Below are positions 44,294 through 52,689 of a DNA stretch of 64,000 bases, one piece after another (positions within the stretch are counted from its first letter, which is position 1; each line of letters begins with the position of its first letter). The position numbers and the translations under genes were made by a program. The notes under the pieces were generated by a model that was not told where the DNA came from, ran no database searches, and worked only from the letters and a program-made list of their open reading frames with translations. Location: the NCBI GenBank assembly GCA_021785805.1, contig JAJYEJ010000001.1, forward strand, positions 4,317-68,316, read 5' to 3'. The DNA is from Microcaldota archaeon. GTDB lineage: Archaea > Micrarchaeota > Micrarchaeia > Micrarchaeales > Micrarchaeaceae.

Positions 44294-45445
44294 TTATTTC
44301 TCGTATTCTTCCCTTATCTTTACAGTCTTAGCCAGCTTCTTGTCGAATACCCTGAAGAAGTTCGCCCATGAGTATTTTTTCCTTACGGTGGCTATCCCCT
44401 TCTTTCCCATCTCCTTCGCGATTGATGGGTGCTCGGCGACATACTGCATCTTCTCGGCCATCTCCTCCTCGCTGTTTACCAGAAATCCTGTCTCTCCGTT
44501 ATCGACCGTCTCCTTCGGCCCTCCCTCATTGACCGCTATTATAGGCTTCCTGCTGGACATCGCTTCCATAGGTATTAGCCCATAATCCTCGTTGATTGGG
44601 GTATACAGTATCGCAGTGGCCCTTGCCATCAGGTCCCTGTACCTGTCCTCTTCATAGTCGGTTATTATCTGCACGTCTCCGGTCTTCTTCGCGGCGTCGA
44701 CCACCTTGAGGTAGTAGTTGTAGTAGAACCTGTCTTTTGAAAGTGCGCCCCCCAGCACCAGTTTGTATCCTTTCTTTTTCTTCTTGAACCTCTTGAACGC
44801 CTCTATAGCGTAGAGCTGCCTCTTGTTCGGGGAGAATCTTGACGGATAGAAGAAGTACTTGTCATTTCCATCGTTCCTGTATGTCTCGTATTCGATGCCC
44901 CCGTTTAGGACCTCAGCATCTTCCCTTCCGAAGTACTTCACAATCCTTGACCTGGTGTTTTCGCTGTTCGCGAGTATGACCTCGGCCTTCTTCGCCATCC
45001 TTTGGTCTATGAACCTCACTGCACCGGCACCAGCTATGTAGACCGGCTTCTGATAGCCCTTCTTCAATGAGAGCCGGTACCGGTACATGTCCCATACCTC
45101 CCTCAATGGAGTGTGGCAGTACCAGAGCACTCCAGGGTTCTTGTTCCTTATCCAATGGCTTGGGGCTATATGCGCATTTATCACATCGTAGTCCTCCGTG
45201 ATCTTGAACCCGTAGAATGAAAGCCCGTAGTTCAGCCCCTGAGCCGCCCTCCCATAAGGCAGGAGCCGGAACGCCTTGTTCTTCCCTATCACTTCCACAT
45301 CAAGGTCCTTGAATTCGGGGAATGTGCCTTCTGCGTCGTATTCCGCGGTGTATATCGGAGTATCGTAATGCTGGGCGATCTTGAGAAGCACACGCTCAGC
45401 CCCTCCTTTCAGGGTAAGGTTCGCCTGAGTCATGACTACCTTCAT
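44294..45445 (-). CDS. Glycosyltransferase family 4 protein
   Basis: A 383-residue GT-B glycosyltransferase, cytosolic or membrane-associated, likely building surface glycans or glycolipids. N-terminal TLKGGAERVLLKIAQ, a middle LANSENTRSRIVKYFGR and the donor-binding EX7E-type region NEDYGLIPMEAMSSRKPIIAVNEGGPKETV. GGTGCG precedes the ATG. The many sequon-bearing surface proteins in this window are possible clients. The sugar is unknown. Confidence 0.92.
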   Translation of the reverse strand: MKVVMTQANLTLKGGAERVLLKIAQHYDTPIYTAEYDAEGTFPEFKDLDVEVIGKNKAFRLLPYGRAAQGLNYGLSFYGFKITEDYDVINAHIAPSHWIRNKNPGVLWYCHTPLREVWDMYRYRLSLKKGYQKPVYIAGAGAVRFIDQRMAKKAEVILANSENTRSRIVKYFGREDAEVLNGGIEYETYRNDGNDKYFFYPSRFSPNKRQLYAIEAFKRFKKKKKGYKLVLGGALSKDRFYYNYYLKVVDAAKKTGDVQIITDYEEDRYRDLMARATAILYTPINEDYGLIPMEAMSSRKPIIAVNEGGPKETVDNGETGFLVNSEEEMAEKMQYVAEHPSIAKEMGKKGIATVRKKYSWANFFRVFDKKLAKTVKIREEYEK

Positions 45446-45512
45446 CGCACCACGGATACTCTTGTTGCGCTATTATTATATAACTTTAAGTAACGATAAT
45501 AGTATCCCGACG

Positions 45513-46841
45513 ATGGGATACTCATTAGGAAGGAAGACTGATGGCATGGACCTGGGAGAGGGGCTAAGGAAGGCCCTGGCAACGCTCACACGTTCTACGA
45601 TAATAGATGCGAAGACGATAAGAGAGTTCAACAAGGAACTGCAGAAGACCCTTATCAGCGCTGACGTAGAGGTAGAGTTGGTGCTGAGATTTACCAGGGT
45701 CATAGAAGAGAAAGCGCTTAAGAGCAAACCTCCCGCAGGTCTCGCCCCTACCGACTACATAACGAACATCGTGTACGATGAGCTCGTAAGGCTGATGGGC
45801 CAGAGCTATGTACCGAAGCTGCAGAAAGGAAGGGTCCTCCTTATGGGTCTCTACGGCTCGGGAAAGACCACCACCGCAGCCAAGCTCGCCAAGTTCTATC
45901 AGGATAGAGGCATGAGCGCAGGTGTCATCTGCTGCGACGTCTCCAGGCCGGCTGCGTATGCGCAGCTTGAGACCCTGGCGAAGCAGGCCAATGTGGGATT
46001 CTTCGGGATAGATGGAGAGAGGGATCCCGTCAAGATAGTCAAGAAGGGGCTTGCCGCGCTTAAGGATAAGAATGTTGTGATCTGCGACACTAGCGGAAGG
46101 AGCGCCCTGGATGATGCGCTCATAGAGGAATTGAAGAGGGTAGCGGACGCATTCGAGCCGGAGGAAAGGATTCTCGTGATAAGCGCAGACATAGGGCAGG
46201 TGGCAGGGAGGCAGGCGAAAGCGTTTGACGAAGCGGTGAAGATATCGGGGGTAGTGGTAACGAAGATGGATGGCTCGGGCAGGGGAGGCGGGGCGTTGAG
46301 CGCGACTAACGCGGCAAACGCCAAGGTCATGTTCATAGGGATGGGAGAGAAGCTAGCTAATATAGAGCCATACGATTCTGAGAAGTTCATAGGCGGGCTG
46401 CTTGGCATGCCTGACATAGCGTCCTTGGTGTCCCATGTCCAGAACGCGATAAAGGAGGCCAACATCAAGCCAGAGGAGATGGAGCTTGACGACCTGAGTT
46501 ACGACTCATTCTATACGCAGCTCAAGGCGATGGGCAGCATGGGCCCCCTCAAGAACATATTCGGCATGATGGGCATGCCAGACGCGCCGAAGGAGGTGAT
46601 GGAGCAGAGCGAGGACAAGCTGAGGAAGTATAAGGTAATCATCGCATCGATGACAAGGGATGAGAGGAAGAACGGAAGGCTCCTCCATGAGCCTGGGAGG
46701 ATAGGCAGGATAGCGAAGGGTGCCGGAGTGTCGGAGAGGGATGTCCACGCGTTGGTATCCGATTTCAACAAGATGAAAAAGATGTTCGACTCGATGAAGA
46801 ACGACAGGAACTTCAAGAAGAGGTTTGCTAAGTTCATGTGA
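45513..46841 (+). CDS. srp54: Signal recognition particle protein SRP54
   Basis: The GTPase that brings ribosomes translating membrane or secreted proteins to the membrane. NG domain with GLYGSGKTTTAAKLAK, a DTSGRSALDD loop (usual DTAGR) and TKMDGSGRGGGAL. The Met-rich M domain (residues about 310-440, MGSMGPLKNIFGMMGMPD) binds SRP RNA. The ATG at 45513 follows TATTATATAAC by about 30 bp. An ATG at 45546 (DLGEGLRKAL) matches the usual N-terminus equally well. Confidence 0.96.
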   Translation: MGYSLGRKTDGMDLGEGLRKALATLTRSTIIDAKTIREFNKELQKTLISADVEVELVLRFTRVIEEKALKSKPPAGLAPTDYITNIVYDELVRLMGQSYVPKLQKGRVLLMGLYGSGKTTTAAKLAKFYQDRGMSAGVICCDVSRPAAYAQLETLAKQANVGFFGIDGERDPVKIVKKGLAALKDKNVVICDTSGRSALDDALIEELKRVADAFEPEERILVISADIGQVAGRQAKAFDEAVKISGVVVTKMDGSGRGGGALSATNAANAKVMFIGMGEKLANIEPYDSEKFIGGLLGMPDIASLVSHVQNAIKEANIKPEEMELDDLSYDSFYTQLKAMGSMGPLKNIFGMMGMPDAPKEVMEQSEDKLRKYKVIIASMTRDERKNGRLLHEPGRIGRIAKGAGVSERDVHALVSDFNKMKKMFDSMKNDRNFKKRFAKFM

Positions 46842-46859
46842 TTGACAGGGTGGCGCAAC

Positions 46860-47963
46860 ATGGTACAGGACAAGGATACTCTTGAGAAAAAGATACAGGA
46901 TCTCGAGGAGGAGTATTCTAAGACGAAGGACAACAAGAAGACCAATTACCACATAGGAAGGATCCGCTTCAAGATCGCACAGGCGAAACACGACCTGGTG
47001 ATTGCAAGCAAGAAGATCCACGGGGAGGGCTTCTTCGTCAAGAAGACTGGCGATGCCACAGTGGCTCTGGTCGGCTTCCCTAGCGCTGGCAAGTCCTCGA
47101 TTATAAACGTGATAGCCAATACAAGCTCCAAGACCGCGCAGTATGCCTTCACCACCACCAAGATAATTCCCGGAACGATGGTCCACAAGGATTCCCACAT
47201 ACAGGTGTTCGACATGCCCGGGTTGATAGAGGATGCGCACCTCGGGAAGGGAGGAGGAAGGATGGTGATAAGCGCCGCTAAGGTAGCTGACCTGATAGTT
47301 TTCGTCATAGACATAAACCAGACACAGCAGTTTGAAAAGCTCATGAAGGAATTGAACTCCCTTGAGATACACATAAACAAGAAGAGACCTTACATACAGA
47401 TTAACGAGCAGACCACAGGAGGGATAAGGGTGGAGGTCAACAAGTCAGGCCTTCCGGAAGATGACATAAAGGAGATACTCATGGGGCTCGGGATGCATAA
47501 TGTCATAATCTCCATATGGGGATTGGTGGACGAGGATGAATTCATATCGATAGTGTCGGGAAGGGCGATCTACATGAAGGCCATAATGGCGCTCAACAAG
47601 ATAGATATGAGCAAGGACTACCACAAGATAGCGGCAGAGCTTTCGAAGAGGTACAGCATAGAGGTAGTGCCCATAAGCGCCACTAACAGGACAAACACCG
47701 ACTACCTCAAGGATAGGATATACGACAACCTCGGGATAATAACCGTTTACCTGAAGCATAAGCTTGAAGAGGAAAGGATGCCTATGGTGCTCGGCAAAGG
47801 AGCTACGGTCATCGATGCAGCGAAGAAATTCCATGCACATATAGTGGACGAGCTCAACTGTGCGTCGATCACCGGACCAAGCGCGAAGTTCCCCAATCAG
47901 AGAGTTGGGGTGGCTCACGTGCTGAAGGCGGGGGACGTCATCACATTCATAAGAAACAGATGA
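46860..47963 (+). CDS. DRG-family translation-associated GTPase
   Basis: A 367-residue Obg/DRG GTPase that binds ribosomes. The charged N-terminal helix region is followed by G1 GFPSAGKSS, G3 DMPGLIE, G4 NKID and the TGS domain at the C-terminus (TVYLKHKLEEERMPMVLGKGATVIDAAKKFH). The ATG at 46860 has AGGGTGG upstream. It is 18 bp from the srp54 stop and likely co-transcribed. Confidence 0.95.
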   Translation: MVQDKDTLEKKIQDLEEEYSKTKDNKKTNYHIGRIRFKIAQAKHDLVIASKKIHGEGFFVKKTGDATVALVGFPSAGKSSIINVIANTSSKTAQYAFTTTKIIPGTMVHKDSHIQVFDMPGLIEDAHLGKGGGRMVISAAKVADLIVFVIDINQTQQFEKLMKELNSLEIHINKKRPYIQINEQTTGGIRVEVNKSGLPEDDIKEILMGLGMHNVIISIWGLVDEDEFISIVSGRAIYMKAIMALNKIDMSKDYHKIAAELSKRYSIEVVPISATNRTNTDYLKDRIYDNLGIITVYLKHKLEEERMPMVLGKGATVIDAAKKFHAHIVDELNCASITGPSAKFPNQRVGVAHVLKAGDVITFIRNR

Positions 47964-47998
47964 CCATTTTCCTGGAGTGGCTGCCCGAGCAACCCGAT

Positions 47999-49195
47999 TC
48001 ACACGAATAGCCCGGCGAACACCTTTGCATCGTCAACCATGTCCTTTATCCTCAGGAACTCGTTGGGCTGGTGGGCTATATCTTCACCTGTGAACCACAC
48101 CACGGAATCGAACCCTTTCCTCCTGAAGAACGCGGCACATGTGCCTCCGCCTATCCCTATAGGGATGGCGTCTATCCCCCTCTGGGACTTAAGCACACCC
48201 TTTAGGAGTACGACCACCTCTGAATTCTCGCTTGTGGGTTTCGTCGCCTCTTCTTTCTGTATCTGCTCGAATTGTATCTGCACTGGAGAGAACTCCGGGC
48301 TCTTCGCTACGGCTTCTATGTCATTCATCACGTCGTCGATCCTGTAGTCCGGAAGTATCCTACAATCTAGATACGACACCTCCTTCCCGGGCACTATGTT
48401 GGTGCTGTCTATGTTCTTCTCGTGCTTGGTCATCTCGAATGTCGACTTCGGGGTGTTGAACATGCCATTAGACTTAGTGTACTTGCTGTGCAGCAGCTCG
48501 TCCACCTTGTTCAGGAACCTTATGGAGTACCTATATGCGTTGACACCCATATCCGGCGTGCTGGCGTGCACCTGTCGCCCATTGAACGTTATCTTCAGCC
48601 AGAGTGAGCTCTTCTCGGCGACCTCTATCGCCTTCCCGTCAGCCGTGCTCGAGTCCGGAACGAAGAACATGTCCTCTTTCCCGAAGATGTTCTCCCCTAG
48701 GAGTTTCTGTATCCCGTACTTGCTGCCCAGCTCTTCATCGGCCACGAATACGAGCCCGAAGTTGTACTTCATGTTTGATCGCGACTCCTTGAGCGCCTTC
48801 AACGCATACATGCTTGAGACCAATGGCTGCCCGTCGTCGATCGTGCCTCTCCCGTAGATCATACCATCGGTTATCGTCGCCTTGAACGGGTCGGTCTTCC
48901 ATAGGCTTAGGTCTCCTTCCGATACCGTGTCCATATGCGAGACCACCCATATTGTGCGATCTTTGTCCCCGAATTTGACTACAAGGTTTGGCCTTCCCAC
49001 GCCATGCTCATCCTTGTAATCGTATCTATCGGTCTTGAATCCCCACGACTCCAGGATTGATTGCAGGAAATCTGCCCTTTTCCCCTCCCCCTCTCCGCCG
49101 CTTGCGGGCGATATCGCCTTTATCGCTATCATCTTCGATATGGTGTCTACCATGCCCTGCTCATATGAACCAATAAGCTCGTTTAGTTCTACCAT
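47999..49195 (-). CDS. M20-family metallopeptidase (ArgE/DapE/CPG2 type)
   Basis: A 398-residue dizinc hydrolase acting on peptides or acylated amino acids. Metal ligands: SHMDTV, YGRGTIDDGQP, the catalytic Glu pair in VADEELGS, Asp in the FFVPDSST strand and His in GEDIAHQPNEFL. The dimerisation lid domain (KITFNGRQVHASTPDMG) is present. The ATG at 49195, with GGTGGGTG upstream, is preferred over a GTG at 49207. Substrate specificity is not readable. Confidence 0.93.
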   Translation of the reverse strand: MVELNELIGSYEQGMVDTISKMIAIKAISPASGGEGEGKRADFLQSILESWGFKTDRYDYKDEHGVGRPNLVVKFGDKDRTIWVVSHMDTVSEGDLSLWKTDPFKATITDGMIYGRGTIDDGQPLVSSMYALKALKESRSNMKYNFGLVFVADEELGSKYGIQKLLGENIFGKEDMFFVPDSSTADGKAIEVAEKSSLWLKITFNGRQVHASTPDMGVNAYRYSIRFLNKVDELLHSKYTKSNGMFNTPKSTFEMTKHEKNIDSTNIVPGKEVSYLDCRILPDYRIDDVMNDIEAVAKSPEFSPVQIQFEQIQKEEATKPTSENSEVVVLLKGVLKSQRGIDAIPIGIGGGTCAAFFRRKGFDSVVWFTGEDIAHQPNEFLRIKDMVDDAKVFAGLFV

Positions 49196-49370
49196 GCTGA
49201 CACCCACCAGATATGAGTATTCTATCCTAAACGTATAATAAGTTGGTGTGCGACTCCGTCATATTCTTATCCGACAAGCCCGGATGCGGACCGTGAATTA
49301 CAGTGTTCCGGATTTATGGAATAATGTTAAATAACCTTGGTGATATTCTTTTCTTGCGACCGGTGATAGC

Positions 49371-49844
49371 ATGTCGATAAAGTATTGGGAGTATGAAGAT
49401 GCACCGATGAAGGACAAGCTGAAGAAGGTAAATGTCAAGGATGTCGCCAGCATATTCTTCGATAACGAGACCGAGGCTTACAGATTCTCCGTGCTGCTGC
49501 TTGAGGTTAAGAAGAAAGGCGCGCTAAGGCTGAAGGAGGTGCCGAAGATGATACCCATAGCCACTGCAAAGCGTTACCTTGATTATGGTGTTGAGATAGG
49601 ACTGTTGAAACATGAGAACAGCGCATATGCGCTTACCGATAGGTTCTCCAGGCCTTTCAGGAATATTGCCACATACATAAAGGCGTGGATGGACAGCCAG
49701 GCCGAGGAGGAGCTTAACACGCAGTTCATAAGCGCAAAAACCGACAAACAGATAAAGCGCGGGGGCAGGGTAAAGACCGATTCTGAGGATACGGTTAAGG
49801 AGGCAGCCCCAGCCGCAGAGACGGAGGAAGCGATCAACCCATAG
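49371..49844 (+). CDS. Winged-helix-like protein of unknown function
   Basis: A 157-residue protein. The middle (NETEAYRFSVLLLEVKKKGALRLKEVPKMIPIATAKRYLDYGVEIGLLKHENSAYALTDRF) reads as a winged helix with two helices and a wing. The tail is charged and Ala/Glu-rich, probably disordered. GGTGATAGC precedes the ATG directly. Possibly a DNA-binding regulator. It converges with the next gene. Confidence 0.7.
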   Translation: MSIKYWEYEDAPMKDKLKKVNVKDVASIFFDNETEAYRFSVLLLEVKKKGALRLKEVPKMIPIATAKRYLDYGVEIGLLKHENSAYALTDRFSRPFRNIATYIKAWMDSQAEEELNTQFISAKTDKQIKRGGRVKTDSEDTVKEAAPAAETEEAINP

Positions 49845-49850
49845 TGAGGA

Positions 49851-50732
49851 CTACACGAATGTGGAGAGCGGAACGGTCTTTTCCGGGTCCGGCTTGATAC
49901 GGCTTACATGGTAGTCGCTGCCTACTGCGAGCTTGCCATCTTCACTTAACACTATGCCTGAATGGCTGAGCAAGTTAGTCTTTTCCTTGCCCTGCCTTAT
50001 CCATCCTCGCGCCAGTTCCCCCAGCAGCCTCTTCCCGTGCGATGTAGTGGAGAATAGGAGCTGCGACGTGTCCTTCATCGAAAGGGACATTATCAGGGAG
50101 GATCCGACATCCACGAACATATAGTCCAGAAGCCGCGCCAGGGAGCGCAATGCCTCCTCTTCTCTAATGCCAAAGGTCCGCATGGCTTCCGTTACCAATG
50201 ATGCCTGGTGCCTTCCGGAGCCATTCAGCAATATCAGTATGCCTATATCAGTGGCGCCTATGCATTCGCCATCAGGCTCCGCATCGACATTCGCCACAGC
50301 AGTGGATGCAAACAGGGTGTCCGTTATCTCTGCGATCTGACCTGCAAGGACCTTGCTTATGTTCGCCAGTGCCTTTTCCCTATCGTCGGTCGCCTTGTCG
50401 TTGCGAAGCAGCCAGTCCAGCGCCTTCCTGTTTTTAGCGGTAAGCGTAAATGCGGTGACAGGCACAGGTTCCTGCGCGCCAGACGTAGACGGTATGCTTA
50501 AGTCCACAGTGCCTACCCTCTCTGCGCTCCTGAGTTCGGTCAACACGCTCTTTGGCAGATCATAACTGGTATCGCTGTCAAGCCAATCCACCCACAGGTT
50601 GGTTAATGCACCCATATAGTGCAGGGTGAGAAGCGCCTTCGCCGCCTGTGGGTCGCGTTTTACTATGCTGTCATCCCTTAGACTGCCTCTCCTCTTTTTG
50701 CCTACGTTGGATATCCCTCTGGTAACCGACAT
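49851..50732 (-). CDS. Unknown cytosolic protein
   Basis: A 293-residue protein I do not recognise. The N-terminus is basic (KKRRGSLRDDSIVKRD). Helical parts (PQAAKALLTLHYMGALTNLW, ALDWLLRNDKATDDREKALANISKVLAGQIAEITD) precede a possible winged-helix segment (TDIGILILLNGSGRHQASLVTEAMRTFGIREEEALRSLARLLDYMFV). The ATG at 50732 lies about 50 bp from AATAAATATT. An in-frame GTG at 50759 is close to the expected transcript start. Confidence 0.65.
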   Translation of the reverse strand: MSVTRGISNVGKKRRGSLRDDSIVKRDPQAAKALLTLHYMGALTNLWVDWLDSDTSYDLPKSVLTELRSAERVGTVDLSIPSTSGAQEPVPVTAFTLTAKNRKALDWLLRNDKATDDREKALANISKVLAGQIAEITDTLFASTAVANVDAEPDGECIGATDIGILILLNGSGRHQASLVTEAMRTFGIREEEALRSLARLLDYMFVDVGSSLIMSLSMKDTSQLLFSTTSHGKRLLGELARGWIRQGKEKTNLLSHSGIVLSEDGKLAVGSDYHVSRIKPDPEKTVPLSTFV

Positions 50733-50980
50733 TTGATGCCTCTCTGGATTAAACAGCACAATGCATCAGAAACACCTAATATTTATTATTTATGAACGGC
50801 GGTCCGCATATGGATGGAGGAGGGGATGCGCAGCGAATGGAAGCAGAGGAGGCTTTCGAGGGTATTTAAAGCTTGCCACGCCGTTTAAGCAAAACGGCAT
50901 CTATAATAATCTGCTTCTGAAGCGGAACAACCGCATGCGCCTTTTTATTGCCACATTGTTATAGTCCTATGGTGATACCC

Positions 50981-51157
50981 ATGGCAAAGAGTTTCGCATG
51001 CAAAGACATAGGGATGTCTTGTGGCTTCAAGGCAAGGGCTGAAAGCGAGAAAGAATTAATGATGAAGATAGCAGACCATGCCAAGAAAGCGCATAAGATG
51101 GAGCAGATCGACGACGCGACGATGTCGAAAGTCAAGGCCGCGATAAAGGAGGCCTAG
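50981..51157 (+). CDS. DUF1059 small protein
   Basis: A 58-residue protein of the DUF1059 family: FACKDIGMSCGFKARAESEKELMMKIADHAKKAHKME, with two conserved cysteines and a HAKKAH motif reminiscent of a zinc finger. The function is unknown. GGTGATACCC gives the ATG at 50981. A long T-rich tract (51162-51186) after the stop should terminate transcription. Confidence 0.88.
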   Translation: MAKSFACKDIGMSCGFKARAESEKELMMKIADHAKKAHKMEQIDDATMSKVKAAIKEA

Positions 51158-51161
51158 CTGA

Positions 51162-51186
51162 TTTTTCTTTCTTTTTCCCTTTTATC
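51162..51186 (+). terminator. T-rich terminator after DUF1059 gene
   Basis: Three T-runs interrupted by C, a common archaeal termination signal, lying between convergent genes. Confidence 0.5.
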
Positions 51187-51197
51187 CCATTTTACCA

Positions 51198-52130
51198 TTA
51201 TTGCGTGCCGGCCGGTTGTGGATTATGGTCATGGTTGTGGCTGTTTGATGGAGCCGCAAGCATCTCCTCTATATCAGGCATCCTCCTGTACTTGATCCTG
51301 CGGTAGGCATTCATTATCCTGGACTTTATCTTTCCTATAAGCGAGGTGCTGACTATCTCGTACCTTACGAATATCAGGTTCTGCAATCGTTTGAGGTCAT
51401 TCGCCCAATCCAGCAGTTTCTCTCCGCTATGAAGAAGCCTTCTTTTTGCGGTCGCCTGGACCGTCGCTCTCTTGATGTTGTTTTTCTCTTCAAGAAGGCC
51501 CGGAAGCGAGAACCCGAAAGATGCAAGTGTCACAATCGGTATCACCTTTGACGCCAGGTTAAGCGTACTTGACGGAATGACCGACAGGCCCTCGAGAGAG
51601 ATATCGACGAACTCCGATGCCATGCCGGCGGTCAATATCGTAAAGCTCAACAGGGACTTCGCCCTGCTTGCGGAGATTTCGGCGAGCACCTCGTTGGTCA
51701 GGAGCTGGTCCTTTGCCACCTTATGGAACGCGGCGAACTGGTCATTGTCTGCTTCGAGCTCCTTCCTTCTCCTGTCTATGTAGCTACTGTACTTCGCCTT
51801 GTCCGCAGGGGAAAGATCCGACAATGACACCTCGTCTTCTATGGCATCAAGGACTGCAAGCTCTTTCTCCACCCCCAATTTACGGTATATCCTCAACACA
51901 CCGTATCTGCCTACCCTGTCCTCTTGATCCCTGAGGTCGCCCCTTAGGCCTATCTGTGAGGAGCGTGCAACACCGGATATCCTGGCGGTATCAGCCTTCA
52001 CCGCGCCAACGGTCTTCCAGAATTCCGATTCGAAAGCCTCTGGACCTAGCCTGTCCGGATTAGGCATGACGAGCTCTCTGTTACCCACCACGACCGTAGT
52101 TACTTTCTCCCTTCTCCTAGCCACATACAT
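51198..52130 (-). CDS. Unknown protein with hydrophobic middle segments
   Basis: A 310-residue protein. The charged helical N-terminal half (about 1-160) includes EDEVSLSDLSPADKAKYSSYIDRRRKELEADND. Two hydrophobic stretches (LLSFTILTAGMASEFVDISL and SKVIPIVTLASFGFSLPGLL) could be membrane helices. A basic region (RIMNAYRRIKYRR) and a His/Asn-rich tail (SHNHDHNPQ) end it. I recognise no family. The ATG follows an AT-rich element within 30 bp. Confidence 0.65.
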   Translation of the reverse strand: MYVARRREKVTTVVVGNRELVMPNPDRLGPEAFESEFWKTVGAVKADTARISGVARSSQIGLRGDLRDQEDRVGRYGVLRIYRKLGVEKELAVLDAIEDEVSLSDLSPADKAKYSSYIDRRRKELEADNDQFAAFHKVAKDQLLTNEVLAEISASRAKSLLSFTILTAGMASEFVDISLEGLSVIPSSTLNLASKVIPIVTLASFGFSLPGLLEEKNNIKRATVQATAKRRLLHSGEKLLDWANDLKRLQNLIFVRYEIVSTSLIGKIKSRIMNAYRRIKYRRMPDIEEMLAAPSNSHNHDHNPQPAGTQ

Positions 52131-52170
52131 AAGTATCGTAATCGATGGTATATGTCCTGATATTTAAGCG

Positions 52171-52506
52171 TTGTTTTACGACTTCGTCTGCCTTTCTAAA
52201 CTAGACTGTTCTGGCGAAACCCTTGGGACATTGCCGCACGAGGCCGACAGGTTCGCCACTATTGTGGAAGACGAGCCGATAGGGAAGGCGCTTTTCAATG
52301 AGAGCCAGCTTGAGGCTACGCTTGCCGCGCTTGTCGCAGAGGTAGTGGAGATGAAGTCTCTAACCAATATGGACCTGGCCCAGATGAACTGGACGCCTTA
52401 TGAGCAGATGACGCAGGTGGTGGAGCTGCCGGACGTCGAATCTCGCGTATATGCAAGAGCCGTTAAGGAGACCCGGTCTGCACATGGGCTCGGCATCTGC
52501 ACATAG
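52171..52506 (+). CDS. Weak ORF, possibly a gene remnant
   Basis: A 111-codon frame with only a TTG start; a GTG at 52264 would give about 80 residues. The region ESQLEATLAALVAEVVEMKSLTNMDLAQMNWTPYEQMTQVVELP looks protein-like and helical. It ends 37 bp before the element's left attachment copy, so it may be the host end of something cut by the insertion. No family recognised. Confidence 0.35.
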   Translation: MFYDFVCLSKLDCSGETLGTLPHEADRFATIVEDEPIGKALFNESQLEATLAALVAEVVEMKSLTNMDLAQMNWTPYEQMTQVVELPDVESRVYARAVKETRSAHGLGICT

Positions 52507-52542
52507 AAAGGAACAGTAATGATTGGCTTTCCCATAAGCACA

Positions 52543-52577
52543 AGGCGGGCCCGGCGGGATTTGAACCCGCGACCTAC
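52543..52577 (-). repeat. Attachment site copy, distal end
   Basis: Identical over 35 bp to 57533-57567: it contains the T-arm, acceptor 3' strand, discriminator and one further base of tRNA-Arg. No 5' tRNA half lies beside it, so it is not a tRNA gene. Confidence 0.93.
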
Positions 52578-52628
52578 TGAAGCACTAGAATTTACGCCGT
52601 AAATTCCCAAACTAGTAAAATCCTGCAT
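52543..52628 (-). pseudogene. Integrase N-terminal fragment, int(N)
   Basis: 28 codons from the ATG at 52628, reading into the attachment copy with the residues VGRGFKSRRAR. The same residues appear in the same phase at the other copy, where the integrase body continues. In the integrated state this fragment runs on into host DNA. The short sequence has no domain of its own. It includes a 19-bp near-perfect palindrome (52588-52606). Confidence 0.8.
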
Positions 52629-52633
52629 TTTAC
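52588..52633. repeat. Two palindromes beside the distal attachment site
   Basis: GAATTTACG/CGTAAATTC with a 1-base centre (52588-52606) and GTAAAAT/ATTTTAC with a 5-base loop (52615-52633). Both lie inside int(N). They may be binding sites for the recombinase or an excision factor. Confidence 0.6.
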
Positions 52634-52641
52634 GCACCCTC

Positions 52642-52659
52642 AATCGAACCCGACATTCC
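52642..52659 (-). repeat. 18-bp direct repeat, copy 1 (possible integrase arm site)
   Basis: AATCGAACCCGACATTCC on the plus strand, identical to 57501-57518 and in the same orientation. In the circular form the two copies would flank the core at about 65 and 15 bp, like arm-type sites of a tyrosine recombinase. Confidence 0.6.
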
Positions 52660-52689
52660 AAGCAGAATATGAAAACTGAACCTTAAATA

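Noticed and set aside
52543..52577. A second tRNA gene or the 3' half of a split tRNA.
   Set aside because: Only the T-arm and acceptor end are present, identical to the tRNA-Arg at 57.6 kb. The upstream sequence is the integrase start, so it is an attachment-site copy.
52398..52661. An 87-codon minus-strand ORF as an independent gene.
   Set aside because: It is the integrase N-terminal frame reading through the attachment site into host DNA, with no meaningful sequence beyond.
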